DNA of 64,000 bases from Gentiana macrophylla (Eukaryota > Streptophyta > Magnoliopsida > Gentianales > Gentianaceae): positions 34,758,498 to 34,822,497 of the forward strand of contig CM047810.1 in NCBI GenBank assembly GCA_026214975.1. The letters are read 5' to 3'. The notes under the pieces are model-generated. The model did no database searches. It was not told the DNA's origin and was given only the letters and a program-made list of their open reading frames with translations. The translations under genes were made by a program, and so were the position numbers. Shown here piece by piece: positions 1 to 11,440 of this stretch (position 1 is its first letter; the number at the start of each line of letters is the position of its first letter).

Positions 1-45
1 AAATTTATCTTTTAAATTTTCTATTTTACATAAGGTATTGCTCGA

Positions 46-58
46 TTATTAGCCCAAC
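46..58. repeat. Left 13-bp target site duplication
   Basis: TTATTAGCCCAAC is found here and again at 420-432, directly after a poly(A) run. The exact 13-nt direct repeat brackets a 361-nt segment ending in A's, as expected from target-primed reverse transcription. Confidence 0.85.
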
Positions 59-419
59 CCGGAAGCTCTTGGAGATCGTGCGATTTTGCTTCTTATGGCG
101 AAGCATTTCAGGTCTTGATTATCTTTTATGATCTTGAAAGTGATTCTTTATCTTGTGTTCATCGCTTATCTTCTCCGTCGAAGGATTTATCGGTTTTGAG
201 TTCGCTGTGTTCGTGGCCGTCTCTCGGCGAACTTCCCTTTGCCTTCCGTCGTTTTGTTTTGTTAAGCGCGGGTAATGTCACATGCGCTTGCCGACATGAT
301 GTCGCGTCACGAGATGTTTATTTCTTGAAGTCTTCATGCGCTTTTGATATGTCTCAAAGTCTTATGTGCGGTTGATTTAATAAATTTGGTTGGTTTTCTT
401 TATAAAAAAAAAAAAAAAT
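59..419 (+). mobile_element. 5'-truncated non-LTR retroposon (LINE 3' end or SINE)
   Basis: This 361-nt segment is flanked by a perfect 13-bp direct repeat (46-58 and 420-432). It ends in TTTCTTTATA followed by about 14 A's, a 3' end I associate with plant L1-type LINEs. It holds one short open frame (115-375) that I do not recognise and regard as chance. No clear Pol III A or B boxes were seen, so a truncated LINE 3' UTR is more likely than a SINE. It lies about 190 nt upstream of the threonine deaminase start, within or near that gene's promoter. Confidence 0.75.
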
Positions 420-432
420 TTATTAGCCCAAC
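420..432. repeat. Right 13-bp target site duplication
   Basis: Second copy of TTATTAGCCCAAC, immediately after the poly(A) tail of the retroposon. Confidence 0.85.
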
Positions 433-611
433 TAACATTAATGTTGAGTGTAACATGTTTCGCAGCCATCAACGAAAACGAAAAGCCCGCGCGCCTCAAT
501 AATCACATTGGCCGTTTCCGTTGACGACCTTCTTTTCCTCTTCATCGCCACCACCGCCACCAGCATCGCCGCCGCCTACCCCTCCGTCTATTTCATCAAT
601 ATTCAATACAA

Positions 612-3600
612 ATGAAAATGGGGGTTCTACATGTCTCCCCTTCCCAGTCACTACTGGTTCGCTCTGATTTGACCTCCGCCACCACTTCTAGCTGTAATGA
701 AAGATTCAAAACGGCCTCCACGTTCAATCTCAGAGAGACAACAACCGCCGCCAACGGCGTATTATTTGTCACCACAGTTTCGCAGACGCCACCTGCTACT
801 GCTGATACGAATTTGCGTTCCCCACCATCGCAACCAGCATCTTTTGTCAGCCCGCCTCAAACTCAGCCTCTGTTGAGGTGTCCCCGAGCTCTCTTCAATG
901 TGAACCAGGTTGTTTGTTGCCTAATTATCCGGTTAAAGAGGCTGGTTCGTCGGACAAAATGGAATATTTAACAAATATTATAGTTTCTAAGGTGTATGAG
1001 GCGGCGATCGAGACGCCATTACAGCTTGCTCCAAAGCTATCTGAGAGGTTGGGTGTTAACGTATGGCTCAAGCGTGAGGATTTACAGCCAGTGAGCTCAT
1101 TTTTGTCTTCTTTACGAAAAATCCAAACAAAACAATCAGTTTTAGCCTTTTCCAGTTTCGAATTTGGGAGGTCAATATTTTAAGTCTCTTGTTAAAATCT
1201 TGGATTTTTGTGCTTATGGTGAATTTAAGGCACCAATTTGAGAATGTCAATTATCAAATCAGGCGAATTTTAAGCTGTCTAAGAAAAGGTGATTTTAACG
1301 TTGATGTTCTTACTCATCTTAGACAACTTAGTTCGTTACTCATCTAAGGTGTCTAAGAAAAGTAATTTCTACTGGTGTTCAAGTAATTGTTACTGTTTAT
1401 GAGATGGCATATTTGATTGGCAGGTTTTCTCTTTCAAGCTTCGTGGGGCTTATAATATGATGGCCAAACTCCCAAAGGCAGCTAGAGAGAGGTGTCATTT
1501 GCTCTTCAGCTGGAAATCACGCACAAGGGTGGCCATGTCTGCCAAGAGATTGGGTTGTGATGCTGTAATTGTTATGCCCGTTACAACACGGAGATCAAGG
1601 TATGAAGTTACTGCAGTTCTTTTCCAAATTACTTATTTCTTTATGGTGTCAAGTATTCAAGTTTTGCGTTTTTGGTTTTGAATGACAGTGGAAATCAGTG
1701 GAACGTTTAGGTGCTACTGTTGTCCTTGTGGGTGACGCTTATGATGAGGCACAATCTTATGCAAAAAAGCGAGCTGAAGAAGAAGGCCGTGTGTTCATTC
1801 CTCCATTTGATCATCCTGATGTCATTATTGGACAGGAACAATTGGAATGGAGATTGTCAGGCAGCTGAAAGCGCCAAAAACAACGCATGCTATATTTGTG
1901 CCTATTGGGGGTGGTGGTCTCATTGCTGGTATTGCTGCCTATGTAAAGCAAGTTTCTCCCCAGGTTAAGATAATCGGGGTGGAGCCAATGGATGCAAATG
2001 CAATGGCCTTATCATTACATCATGGTCAAAGAGTAATGCTAGACCAAGTCGGCGGTTTTGCAGATGGTGTAGCTGTTAAAGTGGTTGGGGAAGAGACATT
2101 TCGATTGTGTAGGGAGCTGATAGATGGTGTAGTTCTCGTGAGTCGCGATGCTATTTGTGCATCAATAAAGGTCAGTTTTCCCCGCTGTTAATTCTTATTT
2201 TGATCCCACCCACCACACACACACACACATTAAGCAAAAAAACCTGACAGTTCCCCCTCAAATTAATCTTGAGATTTTTTATTTGTTTCTTGTTGTGATC
2301 TTTGGGGCTGGGATAAGTAAGAAAAAGTAGTAGCTTTATGCAAGATTCTTTTTTGTCTTTGTTTGTGGTACTCCCTTGGTGTTATTTTATTTTACTTTTC
2401 CTGCCCACTAGATCTGGGAGATTCATCATCATGAGCACTAGGAGAGTCAGGAGTGTGAAGGAAGGCCATCTAATTCCCTCATCTGACTTTCTATAGATTC
2501 TCTATTTTGACTTCGCTCTTGAAAGTTTATACTGTAGGTACTTGTATGCCATGTGTTATTGATGATTGTATCGATGTGTTTTGTTTATTCTGGTAGTGCA
2601 AAAGCTCCTAATTGAGTGCCCCATTTGAAAAGTTTAAAATCAATTGTAGTGTTGATGATTGACGTGTAAGTATATAATCCAGTGAACCATGACATGTTGC
2701 CTGGAAAAGGGGTAGAAGAGAGTTGCTCGACACGATGATCATAGCCTTTTGCTAGTAAATGTAGTAGAGCAGTACTACTAAGAAATAAAATTGTTCCTTT
2801 TCCTTGTAATATTTCAATCTAATTACTTTTTCTGTCATGGAAAGGTTGGCACATGCATAGTCACTCCTATATAGGGGACCAAAGATTAGTGTTTTAGTAA
2901 AATTTGGTTTCATTGGTTATGCTGGTCTTGCAGGACATGTTTGAGGAGAAGAGGAGCATATTAGAACCAGCTGGTGCTCTTGCATTAGCTGGAGCAGAAA
3001 CTTATATTGCAAGTATTATGGCCTCAAGGGTGAAAATGTAGTGGCAATAACAAGTGGTGCAAACATGAATTTTGACAGATTGAGATTGGTTACTGAACTT
3101 GCTGATGTTGGTAGGCAAAGGGAAGCCGTGCTTGCCACTTACATGCCAGAGGAGCCTGGCAGCTTCAAAAAGTTTTCTGAACTTGTCTGTCATTTCATTT
3201 CAATAATTTATTAGTTTCATTTCCTCTTTAGTGCTGGTCAGTTTTATGAATTTATGGCTCTTGTCCTGCAGGTTGGACCAATGAATATCACAGAATTTAA
3301 GTACAGATTTGATCCGAAGCAAGCAAGAGCTCTTGTACTATACAGGCATGATAAAATTTTCAATTCCCCCTCCTGTTTACAAATAAGAAATGTACTTGGC
3401 TTTTTCTCATTTGCTTAGTGTTATCTTTGTAACACCATTAGAAATAAGGTATTTTGTTTTCTTTATGTACAGTGTTGGCCTTCACAAAAGAATGAACTGG
3501 AAGCGATGATTAGCGGATGGAATCATCTGAGCTAGAAACCATCAATCTTACAGATAATGATTTGGTCAAAGATCACCCTCGCCATTTGGTATTTTCTCTC

Positions 3601-4507
3601 CAAAGTCTGTCCTTAATATTCGTTGTGCAAGACACAAGCAGCATCATAAATTCATAATCTTACCTGGCAACATTTTTGCCTTGTTTTGTTTCTTATTGTC
3701 TCACATATTCACTGGCGTATCAAGGATACCGTCTGTTTTAGTGTTTCTGTACAATAACTGCTGTTGCATCCTTTTTATTTGAATGATTAGCCTCCCATCT
3801 CATGATAAAGCCAATCATTTTAGCCCTTTCCTGGTTTTGGAATTTTCCTCTGTATCTTAAGTCAACAGTATAGTTCTGCATATCTATAAGCAGCGGTACT
3901 TACTTTTCCCTTGACATGAAAGATTTTATACATTTCACAGAAGCTTTGCTGCATATAACCTAAATCTTACAACATTATCTAATCTCTACTTATTAACTCT
4001 GATGCTGGATGTTCATCAAAAGCTGATCATGCTTATTAAATACTTACGAAATGTTATCTTCTCCAATATATATAACTTTGGGAATCTTTCAGATGGAAAG
4101 TCGATCTTATGTTGAGGATGAGCTTCTTTGTCAGTTTGTTTTCCCAGAAAGGCCTGGTGCTTTGATGAAATTCTTGGATGCTTTCAGTCCTAAATGGAAT
4201 ATAAGTTTGTTCCACTACCGAAGTCAGGTAGTAATCTCCTTAGTACTTTTTTTCATAAAGAGCGACCATACATTACCTTATCTTAGTGCTTCTTCTGTGC
4301 TTTACGTTATCTCTGTCACTGACAAATTTTGCACTTTTGTTTTGTATGTATCCTCCTTTCAAAAAAGGAGAGACTGGTGCAAATGTGCTGGTCGGGATTC
4401 GAGTTGCACCAACTGAGATGCACGAGTTTGAAGAAACGTGCCAACAACCTTGGATCTGAGTTTGCAGTAGAGGAGCTAATGAGGCATTCAAGATTCTGAT
4501 GCGTTGA
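612..4507 (+). CDS. OMR1: Threonine deaminase (threonine dehydratase), plastid, 8 exons, frame-broken
   Basis: PLP enzyme that converts threonine to 2-oxobutyrate, the committed step of isoleucine synthesis in plastids. Exons as read: 612-1090, 1424-1599, 1689-2170, 2934-3184, 3272-3345, 3473-3588, 4093-4227 and about 4367-4507 (roughly 618 residues). Exon 1 carries a Ser/Thr-rich, transit-peptide-like N-terminus and then [18 protein letters not shown]. Exon 2 continues with [18 protein letters not shown], including the PLP-lysine region. Exon 3 has the glycine-rich loop [16 protein letters not shown], exon 4 [19 protein letters not shown]. Exons 4-8 form the two ACT-like regulatory domains that bind isoleucine and valine ([17 protein letters not shown]). 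Intron 5 begins with GC instead of GT. I count about 11 indels of 1-2 nt, for example near 875, in exon 2 (three), and at 1835, 2965, 3495 and 3514, yet the residues between them are almost all conserved. It is either a very young pseudogene or a good gene with sequence errors. Confidence 0.9.
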
Positions 4508-5480
4508 GCTATGGTTTCCGATGTGCAGTTCTTTGAAGTTCGGTCATTTCATATTCATTATTAGCCCGGTGAAGGAAAATGATAAAAGGCTTCAGGAAGG
4601 TTTTCTCTTTGCTCACTCAACTTGCTCAATTTATCCATGTCTTCTGCTGACATATTGTTTAGTGGTGAATTAAGTTAACCATTGAGTTGCAGAGTTATTC
4701 TGATGATGAAAGAAAAGCTAGTGTGTTTTCTTTGAGTGCTTTATATTTACCCTTTGTTAGTTGAGCATTTGATGATGTAATTGTCATTTTGGTGTTATAT
4801 TGTAGAATTTATGCCGATGAGCGATACACTCTAGTTGTCCAACCTGATTGTTGTTTTGATCTAGTCGTAAAAACGATTGTAAATCTGTATTTTTACAGAT
4901 TTATATCTTTTAGTTCTATAAAATAAATGTATTTTGCATCAGAATCCGTTAAATTTTACAAATTTTGTACATTGTACTCTAACATGTAAATCTAGTTTTC
5001 ATCCGTAACCAAGTGTTCATCATCCTTTCAAGATGTAAATATCTGAAATTCATATGCATTACACATCATTATAGTTATCATCTGTAACAAGGTGTTATTT
5101 AGCATTTCAAACCGTAAATATCTAAATTTCATATGCATACACATAGAATTAGAACATATTTTTTCCATCAAATAATCACCTTATGGGGCTCAGTGTAACA
5201 TGTTAGCCAACAATGATGCACAAAAAATACATAGTGTAACCCCAAATACAAAATATACTACTAAAACCTATTAAAAAATCGTTAAAAATTAAATATTTAT
5301 CAAGTGAAAAGAATCTACAAAGTATTCAATTTACCTTATTATACCTTATTTTACTCCACCACCTTACGTTTACCCAACACCCTCATCTCATACCTTACCT
5401 CATCTCACCAACATACCATGCCCCACATATCCTCTTATAAAACAAACCTATACTCAATGCAATGCTACTAATTAACGTAC
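4508..5480. other. 3' flank of threonine deaminase; AT-rich non-coding
   Basis: No coding signal. It should contain the 3' UTR and polyadenylation site of the deaminase. A tandem duplication (4999-5150) is listed separately. The stretch 5335-5460 on this strand is pyrimidine-rich and resembles sequence at 29.88-30.12 kb. Confidence 0.6.
4999..5150. repeat. Tandem duplication, period about 80 bp
   Basis: Two diverged copies of a segment beginning CATC(C/T)GTAAC and running to TTCATATGCAT(T)ACACAT, at 4999-5078 and 5079-5150. Both contain GTAAATATCT. Confidence 0.7.
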
Positions 5481-5765
5481 CTAATACTTTTCTACATAGC
5501 CTTTCCTTGGGACGTTAAATACAGGATCATCGTTTTATCATTAAAATAATATAAAATAATCATATCTTTATTTTCTGACATGTCGATTCAAAAGCAGTTC
5601 AATGATGTCTCTATCTTTATCATATAGCATTTAAAATCTTATTAAATAATATATATTCTACCTCATAACCACTATTAAATACAGCATTAAATATTTATTA
5701 TTTCACTCCAACATCATCTCTATTTTTATCAATAATTTTTATAATTAAATATGTTTAGATCGTGA
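5480..5765 (-). mobile_element. Dispersed MITE-like repeat, copy 1
   Basis: The reverse complement of this block aligns with 29618-29880. Shared stretches include GGAGTGAAATAATAAATATT, a GAGGTAGAATAT block, and ATTATTTTATATTATTTTA followed by GATAAAA. It is AT-rich with no coding content, as expected for a non-autonomous DNA element. The boundaries are approximate. Confidence 0.6.
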
Positions 5766-7100
5766 ATAGTGCGTCGCCGAATGTGAGGGATACATTTGTT
5801 CGTATCAAAAAAATAAATAGGGATTGAGACTCTCTTTTATAAGACTTTTGGGTCTTATCCTTATATTTTAAGTGACTTTAGTTATATGAGCATCATCAGC
5901 AAATTGTTGCAAGAAGTAAAACTTATCATATAATTCATATCATGAATAAGCTTGGACTACACAAGTTGAGTGAAAAACCAATAATGCCACTTACCCTTCT
6001 TGATTTGGGGTGATTTACTTAACCCTAAAAATGCAATTAACCATTAATTAAAATCCTATTAATTATTTCTTAACGATTTTGATCCACCCCACAAATTAGA
6101 GGCGGGTAAAATAACCCACCACACAATTTCTGGCGCCAAAATCGATCAAGCCCTTTTTATTGTGCCAAAATCCGATGAAACGGACTATTCCTCCTTTGCA
6201 AAGCCAATTACTCTGCTCTGTCCCTCTCTCCGCAAACCCAATAACTCTGCTCCGTCTCTCTCTCGGTGTCCGGTCATCGTCCTCGCCGGAACAACCCTCT
6301 GTTTTCTTATTCTCCGTCAATCATTGTCCGAGCCGAGGTGGGTGGTAATCGAAAGGGTTTCTTGGCTCTCCATATCGGTATGTGAATGTAAATTAAGCTA
6401 ATACCATTGAATTGCATGTAAATGATTGAGTTTGTGGTGTATATGATTTTGTAGATTAGGAAGGTATGTATGTGGTGTTGAATGATTTAGGCAAATTGAG
6501 TTTGTTAGTTTACTTACCCTTGCGGGAATAGCTTAATCCGTGTGTTTAACTCTGAATTGAATTGAAAATAGGGGCGACCCCTATTGAAAATGGCTATTTG
6601 ATTTGAATTGAATTGGTTAAATGTTGAATTGGTGATTTGTGCGAGTTATTACCGGTATGACTATACATATCTATATCTATCTATTTGGTTATATTTTCTA
6701 TTTGCATTTCAGGTGAATAGTAATCGTATTAATATTAAAATATTGATTATAGTGTGACACAAGTTTAAACTTGTTAATGGCTATGTGAACTTGTATCTGC
6801 ATTTCAAGGTGGGTGATTATAATGTGACACAAGTTTAAACTTGTTAATGACTATTTGAGCGGAATTGGAATTGATTTGTGATTTAAAATAAATTGAATGC
6901 AATGCTACATTCAAACATTCAAGCGTTATGGATTTTGTCTATGTGTATATTGGTTTGTAATTATTGTATTGAATAAAAGCAGGATCAGCGTGATGGAAGA
7001 TAAAGTTTGTATTTTTATATTTTATCTGTGGAGATTGAAAAAGGCGTCAATGGTCTATGGTCTTGGAAGTATGTAGGGTGTGAATACGAAAAAGTCTCGA
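5766..7100. other. Non-coding flank of the Mutator-like element
   Basis: No gene is supported; short frames at 6096-6401 overlap on both strands and have no recognisable content. A 72-bp direct duplication at 6743-6855 carries the palindrome AAGTTTAAACTT twice. This may be the 5' terminal region of the element whose transposase remains follow, but I could not identify its terminal inverted repeat. Confidence 0.4.
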
Positions 7101-7119
7101 TGATTTTGAGTGTCAAAAG

Positions 7120-8990
7120 AACATTACATTTGAAGAATTGTATGACATGGTGAAAAATGAGTTGGAAATCGATACAACTAACTATGAGTTTGAGATGAAA
7201 TATATGGTCCCCAATTAGTAAAGCTAGACCGATGGTGCTTGATTGCGATAATCTTGTGAATCGGTTTATATTTGTTTGTAATTTAAAACAATATGCTTTA
7301 TTAATATGTTTGAAGGAAAAGGAAAAGTGTACCGAGGTTTATGAAAGTCAAGAAACATGTGAAGTAGTAAATGTGTCGGGAAGTCAAGAAACATGTGTTG
7401 AAAGAGATGAAGAGGCGGATGTTGATGTTTTGGCAAATGGGATGAAAGAGATGTTGGATGTAAGAAGAAAGCATGGAGACATGTGTTGAAAAGAATGTTA
7501 ATGAAGAGATAGATGTGGATGTTGTTGGGAATGCCATTGAAGAGATGTTGGATGTAAGAATAGAAAGCATAGAGACATGTGTTGAAAAAAGGCATTAATG
7601 AAGAGATAGATGTGGATGTTGTTGGGAATGCCATGGAAGAGATGTTGGATGTAAGAATAGAAATCATAGAGACATGTGTCGAAGATTCTCATTTGAACAC
7701 GGGGGTGACAACATGGACTTTAATGAGCAACTTGAAGACTCATTCTTGGTGAATTTGGGTGAAGATGTTAATTTAGAAGAATCATATCGGAGAATTAGCA
7801 TGGCGGGTGATGAATTGTCAAATGAGAATCTTGATGGCTTTGTTGTGAAAGCGAGATTGTTGATCCCTTGAATGCACCCCATTTGTGGTTAACGTGCAAA
7901 TAATTGAACATGAATACTTTCGTTGTAGCCGTCTTTGTAGGTGATACTTTAGTGTGCATTCGAACATGAAGACTTTCGTGTGAATGATACATTTAAATGA
8001 AAAAGTTTTTGGTATTCAAACTTGGGACACGAATGATCTTGCGATACTTTACGATCGTGCCGATAGTATTAAAACATCTTTCAAGGCGGTGTTTAAGAAT
8101 CGTACCATGGGCATTGCATGTATCACATGCAAAAGAATTTGAGGATGAAATATCCGAGGGCGTGGTGTGGGAAAGCTCTTTAAGAAAGGCTGTAGAGGCT
8201 ATATATAAGCGAGAATTCAAGTTGCATTTCAACACTTTATGTAGTAAATGTCGAAAGCTAATGAATATTTGAAAAAGCGAGAATTCCCTATGTGGCGAGC
8301 TAAATTTGAGGGATATCGTTACAACATAATGACCACAAACCATGCGAGTGCAGCTGTGAATGCTAGGTTAAAGCGTGCCACGAGAATTTTCAATTGTTGG
8401 GTTGATTGAACATATCCGGGAGATGTTACATGATTGGTTTGCTAAAAGAAATGAATCATCTACAAATTGCCAAGATGCTCTTACTCCCAAAATTGAAATC
8501 GAAGTGAACAAAAGCTTGAGTCGACCAAACAATTTTCGATTAATACACTTTCCTCGAGATAAGTATGATGTTAAGTGACAAGGATCTTTGTTATTTCTTA
8601 CATCGTTGAGTTGGATTTGAATCGTGTACATGTAAAAAATTCGGATGGATATGTATCCATGCGAGCATGCATTTGCCGTGTTGAAGTACAGGAAGCAAGC
8701 CTCCAATTATTGCACTTGGTATTATAGCGTCGGTTGTTGGAGGCTAGCTTATTCCAAAATGTGTATCCACTTAAAAATGAAGATGAATGTGTGTATCCGA
8801 TGATGTGCTTAACGATGTGGTTTTGCCACGAAGGTACCAAAGAGACAAAGTGGGCGGCCATCAAAAAAGAAAAGCGCTCATCGGGGACGGAAAAAGCGAA
8901 GTATGTTTGTGGCAAATCACGGTGTCAATGGTCATTCGCTTCCCTTGTAAGAGTTTGATTGGTGGAGAAATGCTCACCTGCGATACCCTG
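7120..8990 (+). pseudogene. Mutator-like element (MULE) transposase, degenerate
   Basis: Would have encoded the DDE transposase of a MULE. Pieces appear in order across several frames. Near 7210-7330 is an N-terminal motif like that of MuDR proteins (ARPMVLDCDNLVNRFIF). At 7409-7690 an acidic repeat of about 32 residues occurs three times. From 8000 to 8580 is the transposase C-terminal part, with KLHFNTLCSKCRK, then YLKKREFPMWRAKFEGYRYN, then MTTNHA(S)AVNARLKRA and IREMLHDWFAKR; the 'YNIMTTN-AES-NA-LK-AR' signature is diagnostic for MULEs. Downstream are a SWIM-like CxC fragment near 8630-8680 and a CCHC-type knuckle with GRPSKKK-like basic sequence near 8850-8950. Stops and frameshifts separate all these parts, so no intact enzyme is encoded. 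Confidence 0.8.
7409..7690 (+). repeat. Coding minisatellite, three units of about 95-99 bp
   Basis: Units start near 7409, 7503 and 7600. Each encodes roughly E-E-(I/A)-D-V-D-V followed by EEMLDVRIE and IETCVE. Units 2 and 3 are almost identical. The repeat lies in the N-terminal, fast-evolving part of the MULE transposase frame. Confidence 0.75.
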
Positions 8991-9146
8991 CCATAATGAT
9001 AAGGTATTGTATGTATTAATGTTTTGAGTTCTTTTTTATTCAATCATGTTACATTGCATTAAGCATTACCTTTTTCTTTGACAATATTAGGAAGGCGTTG
9101 GGATACATATTGTGGCTGTTTAAGTATTAATGTTGATGAAGATGAT

Positions 9147-9540
9147 GATTGGTTGATGTGTAAGCTTCGAAGACGTAACTTATGTTGTATTTTGAATAAT
9201 GGAAAGTGATGTGTTGATGTGTTTGTTTGTTATTGTATTTTGAATAATGGCAAATTCTAAGTGTTAGTTATTCTCCTTTGGTTGATTGGTTGATGTGTAA
9301 GCTTGAAGGCGTAACTTATGTTGTATTTTGAATAATGGAAAGTGATATGTTGATGTGTTTGTTTGTTATTGTATTTTGAATAATGGCAAATTTTATGTGT
9401 TAGTAGTTCTCCTTTGGTTGATTGAATGATGTTTAAATCACGGAAGATGTAGATGATGATGAATTTTGAATGATGGCAAATTGATGTGTTGGTTGTTCTC
9501 ATTTGTTTAATGTGAAGGAAGTTGTTAAGTGTCATGAATG
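9147..9540. repeat. Tandem duplication, period about 137 bp
   Basis: GATTGGTTGATGTGTAAGCTT starts one copy at 9147 and another at about 9284; a third, partial copy begins near 9419. Copies share GTTGTATTTTGAATAATGG. Non-coding, 3' of the MULE transposase. Confidence 0.75.
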
Positions 9541-10025
9541 TGGTGTTTTGTGTCCATTAATGGTGTTGTAAAAATTCACTCTAGAAAGCGAGTTTAAACT
9601 TGTGTCGGCCACTGGAAACAAGTTTAAGCTTGTGTAGCCAGGAAGCGAGGTTTAAGCTTGTAAAACATTGATGTGTTGGTTGTTCTCCTTTTTGTTTAAT
9701 GTGATTACCATTCAAATCCTTCAAATAACCATTAGATAAGAAAACAAATGAAATGTCTGAGAAATATCAGAGAAATCTGAATTCCAAGAACTTAAGTTTT
9801 TATTTAGTAAGATGAAATCTGAAATAAAGGTTAGACAAGTAATAGTCAATAATACAAGTTTCTTTTGAGATAAATTGTTCCATGCTTTGGTCTTCTCAAG
9901 TAGTGTCTCAGGCGACCAATCCTTTCTCTATCATGGAGTAACATTTGAACCATGGAATCGAATTGCGACCTCTCGATAACTTCAGTGACGTTGATCTCAA
10001 CTTGTTCAATTTTTGCATCGTTGTC
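9541..10025. other. Non-coding, palindrome-bearing TE flank
   Basis: No gene seen. Three near-copies of a palindrome of the type CAAGTTTAA(A/G)CTTG lie between 9590 and 9660. Confidence 0.4.
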
Positions 10026-10220
10026 TCACATGCACTTTATCATTTTAATATCATTTTGAAGGACACCGATTGTGCATTCAAGTTTATACATTTTCTTCAT
10101 CAAGTTCACAGAGGTAACATCTTCATGTGGCCCGATAGATGAAGACACCTTGCCATATGGCCCGATAGATGAAGACACTTTGCCATATGGCCCGGTGAAT
10201 CTGAACACCTTGTCTGCCAT
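10026..10220 (-). pseudogene. Short ORF with 10-residue repeat, TE-associated fragment
   Basis: A 64-codon frame starting at an ATG at 10220. The product would contain two copies of GPYGKVSSSI and a third, diverged GPHEDVTSV, then a possibly helical stretch (LMKKMYKLECTIGVLQNDIK). The antisense of the following DNA (10025 down to 9850) keeps heptad-like character. I do not recognise a family. It lies between MULE remains and tandem repeats, so it is probably a transposon-encoded or captured fragment. Confidence 0.35.
10131..10192. repeat. 30-bp tandem repeat
   Basis: CCCGATAGATGAAGACACCT plus ten more bases repeats at 10131 and 10161, with a third partial start at 10191. It encodes the GPYGKVSSSI repeat on the minus strand. 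Confidence 0.8.
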
Positions 10221-10690
10221 ATGAAATAGTCACATTTGACTTCATCATCTGCAAAATAAGAAATTCCAATTATTATATGCAGACACATTATCCATGAAAG
10301 TAAATGGAAAGTATAACCAAAATAATTAGTCATACCGGCCAATAAGGACAACCGTAAAAGCAGTCTCACTGGGTTGCTTTGTGTTCTGAAGTCACCAATT
10401 TTGCGAGGAATGCGCATTTGCATAACAATGTGCGCTTTCGTAAAATGTCTAGATTCATTTACCTTGCTAGAAGAAGCGGAAATCGGAGAATTACCCTTCA
10501 TATTTTGCTTGAGTTCGTTTGAGAGATTGCAGGCACTATGAAAAAAAAAAACATTGTGCATAATTGAGTATTAATTGGTACATCTATATCTCAAATAAAT
10601 AACTAAGCGCCACAACAAGTACTCGATTCACAAAAGCGCAATCATGAGTGAATTTATTGCTTAACCGTTTCAAAAAAATAATTCATAAGA
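10221..10690. other. Non-coding or unassigned
   Basis: A long open frame exists on the minus strand (10106-10561), but its sequence has no family signature and overlaps the repeat-bearing ORF in another frame. I assign nothing. Confidence 0.3.
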
Positions 10691-11050
10691 GCATAGTAAC
10701 TCACCAAAATTAGCTCTGTTAAGTAATTGATGACTCGGTTAATTCACCCCAATATGTTAGAAATTAGCTCAAATTCACAAAAATGTTAGAAAATTCTGGA
10801 AAAACAAAAGAGTTGCCTCGGAAAGCACCTAGAAGAAAAGCTAAAACAAAAGAGCAGAGTAACTCACCAAAATTAGCTCTGTTAAGGCATTGATGCTCTG
10901 TTAATTCACACAAATATGTTAGAAATTAGCTCAAATTCAAAAAAATGTAACAACATTCTGGAAAAACAAAAGAGTTACCTCGGAAAGCCCCTAGAAGAAA
11001 AGCTAAAACAAAAGAACATAGTAACTCACCAAAATTAGCTCTGTTTGGTT
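10691..11050. repeat. Tandem duplication, period 162 bp, about 2.2 copies
   Basis: AACTCACCAAAATTAGCTCT starts at 10699, 10861 and 11023, an exact 162-nt spacing. The two full copies differ by few substitutions and include TTCTGGAAAAACAAAAGAGT. Confidence 0.9.
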
Positions 11051-11440
11051 TCTTTAATGGAATTTTGAAGGTTGAATGGTGGGAAGATCAAGCGAGGAAA
11101 CACATCAATGAAAGGCGCGGGGTGTACTTGGGTTAGGTTAGAGGGTTAGTTGTGGGTGAAGAATTGAATCAAATCAAATAAGGGAATTTGAAAATTTGAA
11201 AATTTTGGGCGATTCTTAGCGGAAAGCAAAAATTTTAGGTTGCAACAATTGAGAGGGGCGGCTTAAGGCGGGAATTGATGATGATTGAGGGGAGAGTAGG
11301 GTTCGATCACATAATTAAAAAAATACAAAATAAAAAAATATTTATTCGAGTTACATCATTTGATTATTAAAAGAGTAGTTAATACATCTTACTACTAAAT
11401 AATAATTAATAATAATAATTAAAACAAAATTAAGCGGACT
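11051..11440. other. Non-coding, possible 3' end of MULE region
   Basis: No coding signal. G-rich around 11090-11300 and AT-rich after 11300. It may contain the right end of the 6-11 kb Mutator-like element, but I could not match a terminal inverted repeat. Confidence 0.3.

Noticed and set aside
7266..7692. Long minus-strand frames opposite the MULE repeat
   Set aside because: They are antisense shadows of the 97-bp coding repeat and have no known domain.
6096..11330. Terminal inverted repeats of the MULE
   Set aside because: I compared the flanks around 5.9-6.2 kb and 11.1-11.35 kb and found no convincing inverted match, so element ends are not called.
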